Both the position numbers and the translations under genes were made by a program. The notes beneath the pieces were generated by a model that was not told the DNA's origin, made no database searches, and saw nothing but the letters and a program-made list of their open reading frames with translations. From Rhizomys pruinosus (Eukaryota > Chordata > Mammalia > Rodentia > Spalacidae), in assembly GCA_009823505.1 (NCBI GenBank), contig VZQC01010991.1:1590626-1654625 (forward strand): DNA of 64,000 nt, read 5' to 3'. Shown here in pieces: positions 46,956 to 64,000 of this stretch; position 1 is the first letter of the stretch, and the number at the start of each line of letters is the position of its first letter.

Positions 46956-47055
46956 TGAACATGATGATGATGATAACGTGGGTGATGGAGGAGGTCCAAG
47001 TAGTAATGATGGCCCGGATGGTGCTGATGGTGGTGACAGAGATGATGGTGGATCT
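46956..47055 (+). repeat. Imperfect (GAT)n tract
   Basis: gatgatgatgataacgtggg and further gatg-rich sequence; degenerate. Confidence 0.8.
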
Positions 47056-47518
47056 GTCATTTGCCTTCTTCCCAGTGCTAAAGCCCTGCCTTAAAACTGT
47101 TCGGGGCACCTCAGAGCTCAACCCCAGGAATACATGGGACCAAGAAAGGTAGGCCAGTCACATGTGAACAGGGAGAGCCCTCCCCACTTGTACCTCGGTG
47201 GGTTACCCCACAGAGCACAGGATGGGAGTTAGGGGCTGAGGTCCCGCTTCTGTCCCCTGACTAAGGGTAAATAGGACACTTCCTAAAAGCACCCAGGGTT
47301 CCAGTTTATAAAATGCACATTCCTGTGTTGGCTTTGACTCCATATACAATCAAGGCTGATCTTGAACTTCTTATCCTTCTGCCTCTCCTGCCTGATGAGG
47401 GGATTCCAGGCCTGTGCCAACTATGTCTGGTTTTATGTGACACTGGGGTGCAAACCTGGGCTTTGTGTGTGTGAGGCTATGCCTTCAGCTCTGCATCTGG
47501 GTTTTAATGTGTAAAGGG

Positions 47519-47757
47519 TGGGCTGGAGAGATGGCCTAGAGGTTAAGAGTGCCGACTGCTCTTACAGAGGACCGGAGTTCGATCCCCAGCACCTATATGG
47601 CAGTCGAGAACCGTCTGAAACTCCAATTCCAGGAGAACTCCAGTTCCAGGGGAATCCGACACCCTCTTCTGAACTCTGCGGCATTGCACAACACGGGTGC
47701 ACAGACCTACATGCAGACAGTACATTCATACGCATACAGAAATAATAAAAAAATAAT
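47519..47757 (+). mobile_element. B2 SINE, long subtype
   Basis: gggctggagagatggcctag to an aataaaaaaataatt tail; flanked by 'taatgtgtaaagg' on both sides (target duplication). Confidence 0.93.
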
Positions 47758-48576
47758 TAATGTGTAAAGGGCAGGAGGGAAGAACTATGTGGTATATACA
47801 CCATGCTCCCTTTGTCCAAAGTGTGAAAGGTCATGTGTGGCAGGGCAAGCCCATGATCCCAGTCCTCAGGGGAATTGTGTTGGAGAGAAAATGCACATAC
47901 AAGGGCTGTCCGCAGCAGAACCAGCAAGTGCTGGGAGAGGGTAACTCTTCCCTGGGATGCTACTTCATACCTACAGAAGAGGGGCTGAGCCTTACTGCTC
48001 TCCACTGATCCTCAGAGAAGCCCTGAACTCGGTTAAGGAAAGCCCTCCCCACAGCTGGCTGAAGGTGCTGAGCTCCTCGTTCTCAGGAACATTGTCTCGT
48101 TTCCATCAAGGGAACTGTGCTCTGGGCCAATGTCTGGATTTGTAGACTGGGTCTGAGCAACCTCTCCCTGCATAGGCTGTGAGCAGTGGGGGACTCCAAG
48201 TTCTCTAATATAAATGAACTTTTACAGAAAAGTAGAAAACATTAAAAAAGGTGAAGGTCATTTCAAATGACCCTGGACTGAGGAGGCAGCTAATTGGCCA
48301 CCTTCGGGTATGGACAGCATACTCCCTCCCCCAGCTCAGGTCCCCAGCTGGAGGAAGAGGACAAGGATGGATTCACATGGACAGGCAGAGCAACTCCAGA
48401 GCTAGCAGGTCCTGACTGGCCAGAACCCAGGACTTGATGGAATGGCTTCCTGGGGCTCTCAGCCCACTCTCAGTGGAATAAGCCTTCACTCCAGATGTGC
48501 AGGCGACACAAGTCTCCCTCAAGGCCCTGTTTCAGAGTTGACTTGCCCAGAGCCACCTGTTTTGCTGCCCTAGGGT

Positions 48577-48730
48577 ATGTACAGGATACCATGTAAATAT
48601 GTCCAGGATTCCCTGTAGGTATGTACAGGATACCATGTAGATATGTCCAGGATTCCCTGTAGGTATGTCCAGGTTACCATGTAGATATGTCCAGGATTCC
48701 CTGTAGGTATGTACAGGAGTCCCTGTAGGT
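48577..48730 (+). repeat. 44-bp tandem repeat, 3.5 copies, with 22-bp half-units
   Basis: Units at 48577, 48621 and 48665, with a half unit at 48709. Each 44-mer alternates a 'ggataccatgta' and a 'ggattccctgta' 22-mer. Confidence 0.9.
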
Positions 48731-48861
48731 AGCATTCCAGGAAACCATTTGGAGGTATGGCTGAGACCTGTGGGTCTGGGGATGGTCACAGTTAACAGTA
48801 AATGTCTTTCAGACCACAGTTTGTGTCTGCCAGAAACACAAGTCTGTTTTTCTTTCCCTGT

Positions 48862-49075
48862 CTCTTTTACTTTGTGTGTGTGAGTGTTCTGCCTGCATGT
48901 ATGTATGTAAGCACACCACATGCATGCAATGAAAGCAGAGGCCAGAAGAGGGCATCAGAGTCCCCTGCAACTGGAGTTTCTGACAGTTGTTAGCTGACAG
49001 GTAGGTGCTGGCAGTGGGAACCAAGGTCAGCGGAACCCAGGTCCTCTGCAAGAGTGGCAATCTTTCCAGCCCATG
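48862..49075 (-). mobile_element. Diverged B2 SINE
   Basis: ctttgtgtgtgtgagtgttc to ggcaatctttccagccca. Confidence 0.8.
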
Positions 49076-49208
49076 TCTGTTTTTGAACAGGGTCTTACCC
49101 TAGCCCAGGCTGGCCAGGAGCTATGTAACAGGCTGGTCTCAAACTCACCGTTACCTTCCTGTCTTGGCCTCTCCAGAGCTGAGATTACTGTTGTGAGCCC
49201 CCACCTGT
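49076..49208 (-). mobile_element. Diverged B1-like SINE
   Basis: tttttgaacagggtcttacc to gttgtgagcccccacctg. Confidence 0.6.
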
Positions 49209-49614
49209 GGTTTTCTTACCTTGTGAGGTGTATTTTACAGATGCCTCAAATTCATCAAGCTCAAGTCTGACTTCATCCCAGCCCATCTTCCTCATCAGCC
49301 ACAACAGAGTCTACTTGGCTTCTGGGTAAGTCTGAACTGTGGTAACTGCCTCCTGCCACCCTCACCTCCCATGGACACCCCCACTGCCATCCCTACCCCA
49401 ACTCAGCACTGGTGGCTGCAGACTGGCTGCAGCAGCAGCTGCCCCTGCAGACTCCATAACACAGGGAGCCTGCTACAGGGACCTGGGTCTCCTGCACTGG
49501 CTCCTTGGCCGGCCACAGCTCCCGCCACCTCCCCAGCTCCCGCCATCTCCCCAGCTCCCCGCCACCACCTCCCCAGCTTCTGCCACCTGCCCAGCTTCCA
49601 CTTACCAACTTCTC

Positions 49615-49910
49615 CTCCCCTAGGCCCCTCCCAGCTGTGTACCCCAAGAAAACTCCTCCCCAGGCCCCTCCCAGCTGTGTACCCCAAGCAAGCACCTCCC
49701 CCAGGCCCCTCCCAGCTGTGTACCCCAAGCAAGCACCTCCCCCAGGCCCCTCCCAGCTGTGTACCCCAAGAAAACTCCTCCCCCAGGCCTCCTAGCTGTG
49801 TACCCTAAGCAATCCCCTCCCCCAGGCCCCTCCCAGCTGTATACCCCAAGCAAGCCCCTCCCCAGACCCCTCCCAGCTGTATACCCAAAGCAAGCTCCTG
49901 CCCCAGGGTA
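49615..49910 (+). repeat. ~40-bp pyrimidine-rich minisatellite, about 7 copies
   Basis: Unit cccaggcccctcccagctgt followed by gtaccccaagcaagcacctc; spacing is 40-42 bp. Proline-rich frames across it are artefacts. Confidence 0.9.
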
Positions 49911-50128
49911 CTTCCTACTTTCTGCTTTGAAGGCTCTTAATAGATACTGGCTTGGCTTCTTTGCACTCCCATTTCCTCTGACTGGCCCTATGATCTCTTA
50001 TCAGAGAGGCCTCCCCAGCCAGCTCTCCTTGCTTTCTCATACTAGGCTCAGTAAGGACAGAGACCATTCTCACTGGCTTATTCCCAGGACCACTGACAGG
50101 ACTTGGAACAAAGTGAATGCTCAATGGA

Positions 50129-50345
50129 CCAAAAAAAAAAAAAAAAAAAAAGTGTAAAGGGGAAAGGTCTCACCATGACCCGGGCATATGGCGCATGCAT
50201 TAAGCCCAGCACTCCAAAGGCAGAGGCAGGTAGACCTCGGTGGATGGAGGCCAGCCAATGTGTTCTACATCGTGAGTTACAGGTGGGCTGGGGATACGGG
50301 GCAAACCAAAAGACAAGTCTCACCATGTAGTCCTGGCTGACCTAG
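50129..50345 (+). mobile_element. Diverged B1 SINE and flanking A tract
   Basis: A 21-A run (about 50130), then gacccgggcatatggcgcat and ggatggaggccagccaatg. Confidence 0.65.
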
Positions 50346-51004
50346 AGCCACTCTGCTGACAGGGCTGGCCTGGAACTTGTAGTGGTCCTCCTGCCTCAGC
50401 ACCGCCACCCCAGGCCTCACCCCTGCTCTTATCTCAGGCACGATCCGTCATGGTCACTTCTGCAGCGGCCTGCCTACCACACCCACTACCTTGTCAATAA
50501 AGCCTCTCCCCTGGCCTTCTCTGTATCACCTTTCAAGCTGCTCATCAAATTGTACTCACATGTTTTCACTCTAAAAGCTAACTCCTGCCTCGCTTGAGGA
50601 CCGCCCAACAGCCTTCCCCCGCGGTTCTTTCTTTAGTGAGCAGTGGCTGCCAGTGTGCCATCTTTACCTGCTTCTTCCTGACTACTCCAGCAGAGAGCAC
50701 CCAAGCCAAGCCTCATCATCCACTGGGTGATCTGCCTGGGCCATGTGGTCAGAGGCATCTGAAGGTGGTCCCAGCGTATGTCTCACAATTGGAGTGTAGT
50801 GTCCTCAGGAATGCTGTGAGAGCTTACTCCAGGGGACAGACAGATGCAGGGCAGCCTCGGGAAGCTCAATCCTGTCAGGGGATGTCTCCACAAGGAAAAA
50901 ATGGGGACTGACAAAGGTTCACCACCCCGCTAGCACTTCTCACAGCATGTAAAGAGCAGTCAAAGAATGGGAGACAGCCCTGGCCACAGACGCTTGCTTT
51001 GGCT
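50346..51004. other. Intergenic, no gene recognised
   Basis: Unique-looking sequence downstream of the PARK7 3' end; ctgcctcagc near 50391 may be a SINE trace. Confidence 0.5.
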
Positions 51005-51222
51005 TTCCCCCAGGCTGGGGCGGGGACTCTGAGGTTCCCCAGGCTGGGTTGGGGACTCTGAGGTTCCCCAGGCTGGGGCGGGGACTCTGAGGTTCCCCAG
51101 GCTGGGGTGGGGACTCTGAGGTCCCCCAAGCTGGGGCGGGGACTCTGAGGTCCCCCAGGCTGGGGTGGGGACTCTGAGGTTCCCCAGGCTGGGGTGGGGA
51201 CTCTGAGGTTCCCCCAGGCTGG
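51005..51222 (+). repeat. 29-bp G-rich minisatellite just past the PARK7 3' end
   Basis: Seven full units plus a partial one of ccccaggctggggcggggac followed by tctgaggtt. It ends about 50 bp beyond the inferred PARK7 cleavage site. The G-rich strand is +, the PARK7 template strand. Confidence 0.95.
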
Positions 51223-51271
51223 CAGCTGCACCAATGTCACAAACTCCGCGGACAGACTGCAGACACAAAGG

Positions 51272-51461
51272 CAGGAGCTTGCTAAACACTCTTTATTCTG
51301 CAAACGAGGTTCAGAAATGTACAGACCCAGTCTCCAGGTAGAGCCTATGGCTACTTCACAATGCTACTTCTCCAGGGTCTCTGGCTTCTGGTCATGCGGC
51401 AGGCCAAGTGCTGGACTGGCCTCCGTGGCCTGCCTCGACCTCAGGAGCCAGAGCTCGGGCT
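51272..51461 (-). other. PARK7: PARK7 3'UTR
   Basis: About 190 nt of unique sequence from the stop to about 20 nt past the AATAAA. The cleavage position is estimated. Confidence 0.8.
51292..51297 (-). terminator. PARK7: PARK7 poly(A) signal AATAAA
   Basis: tttatt on the + strand gives AATAAA in the context gcagAATAAAgagtg. The distance from the stop fits the short PARK7 3'UTR. Confidence 0.85.
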
Positions 51462-63122
<11,661 letters not shown>

Positions 63123-63313
63123 CTGTGAGTTTGAAAAAAATAAAAGGACATTTCAGTGTGCCGTGTGCTAAATGGCAGCCTGGTAACAGCTTCCAACGTA
63201 AAAGAAGGATGCAAGCACAACACAGGGAACGCCCAGCACCTCCAGAAGAGTCAGAGCACAGCTCACGGTGGGGGTGCACTGCCTACACATAAAGCCTGGG
63301 TTAGATCACCAAA

Positions 63314-63343
63314 AACAAACAAACAAACAAACAAACAAACAGA
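63314..63343 (+). repeat. (CAAA)n microsatellite
   Basis: Seven aaac units. Confidence 0.9.
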
Positions 63344-63354
63344 TCAAGGCTCCA

Positions 63355-63425
63355 AGGCCATCCTCAACTACACTGTGAGTTTGTGGCCAGCCACGAATAC
63401 ATGAGACCCTGTCTGTAAAATCAAA
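63355..63425 (+). mobile_element. B1-like fragment
   Basis: ggccatcctcaactacactg to gagaccctgtctgtaaaa. Confidence 0.55.
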
Positions 63426-63483
63426 ACAACCCCCACCCTAAATTACTATGGAATGCCATAACCAGAAATGCAGAGCAGAGAAG

Positions 63484-63651
63484 CCTAGAGAAGTGGCTCG
63501 ATGGTTAGAGCACTTGTTTCTCTTCGAGAGGACCTGAGCTTCCCAGCACCACGCTGGGTGGCTCACAATTACTTGATACTCCAGCTCCAGGAGACCCTAC
63601 CCCCTCTTCTGGCCTCAGAGGGCATGCACACTTGAGTGCACGCATACACAC

Positions 63652-63697
<46 letters not shown>

Positions 63698-63738
63698 GCA
63701 TTTACTCACAAACATGTGAGCATATAATAAATCTTTAA
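63484..63738 (+). mobile_element. Diverged B2 SINE
   Basis: agcctagagaagtggctcga to ataataaatctttaaaaa, containing the (CA)n. Confidence 0.75.
63648..63695 (+). repeat. (CA)n microsatellite
   Basis: About 20 CA units inside a diverged B2 tail. Confidence 0.9.
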
Positions 63739-64000
63739 AAAAAGCAGAAACTCTATATAAACAGCAAGCAACCTGAAAAGCTGTCCTCAGAGCAGGTTAG
63801 CGCAACTGCACTTGTACAAAAAGAGAAACATCCGGCAAGCATGGTGCCTCATGCCTGTATGACGTGTCGAGATCCCACCACCACACAAGGAGAAAGTATA
63901 GAGAAGCATGCAGCAAGTGCATGAACCCCAGGCACGCAGCAGCTCAGACAGGGATGGCCCAGCCGATGCCGGAGCAGCGAGGACACGGGGGGGGGGGGGG

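Larger units (their letters stand above)
45761..48576. other. Intergenic, no gene recognised
   Basis: Contains a B1 (46464), a B2 (47519), the GAT tract and diverged repeat traces at 46630-46740 and 47330-47460. Confidence 0.5.
63123..64000 (-). other. PARK7: PARK7 intron 3 (partial)
   Basis: No exon 3 match is visible up to the window edge. Contains the (CAAA)n, SINE pieces, and a terminal run of 12 or more G at 63988-64000, which may mark a contig edge. Confidence 0.65.

Noticed and set aside
49339..50157. Pro-rich frames of 94-145 residues
   Set aside because: Products of the ~40-bp pyrimidine-rich array.

Overview
The window is nuclear DNA from a muroid rodent. It is crowded with B1 and B2 SINEs, contains LINE-1 ORF2 remnants and carries parts of two vertebrate genes in convergent orientation. 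The B2 copies are not the typical house-mouse form, rat-style ID elements are not abundant, and the recognised PARK7 residues differ from the mouse and rat proteins as I know them. I therefore favour another muroid (gerbil, hamster or vole type), but I cannot name the species.

Left part (about 3.7-19.2 kb, + strand): a complete ERRFI1 (MIG6/RALT/Gene 33) gene. A CpG-island promoter with CCAAT, GC-box, palindromic CRE and TATA elements precedes a non-coding exon 1 (ending at 4178). Three coding exons follow (14627-14748, 14840-14916, 16517-17697) and splice to a 459-residue protein. The 3'UTR is about 1.45 kb, with AATAAA at 19130. The inferred spliced leader contains three upstream ORFs.

Middle (about 19.2-51.2 kb): a gene-poor interval of nested SINEs, a B1-broken LINE-1 ORF2 3' part (about 32.7-35.1 kb), a second LINE-1 ORF2 scrap (45.35-45.76 kb), microsatellites and minisatellites. 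The largest minisatellite is a roughly 60-copy 28-bp array (28.0-29.7 kb) that arose inside a B1 element. Several spots next to N bases look like uncorrected gap-fill sequence.

Right part (51.27-63.12 kb, - strand): the 3' two-thirds of PARK7 (DJ-1). Coding exons 4-7 encode residues 65-189, including the nucleophile Cys106 and His126. Exons 1-3 lie beyond the right edge. The most striking structure is in PARK7 intron 5. The 3' end of exon 5, with its splice donor, is tandemly duplicated about ten times in 47-49 bp units, leaving nine decoy donors downstream of the real one. Intron 6 contains a 162-bp inverted repeat with arms 1.8 kb apart and two minisatellites. A G-rich 29-bp minisatellite lies just past the PARK7 poly(A) signal.

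ERRFI1 is a feedback inhibitor of EGFR-family kinases and PARK7 is a redox-sensing protein. They are conserved neighbours (human 1p36) and do not form a functional unit. No operon, CRISPR, phage or bacterial feature is present, and I saw no convincing additional protein-coding gene.
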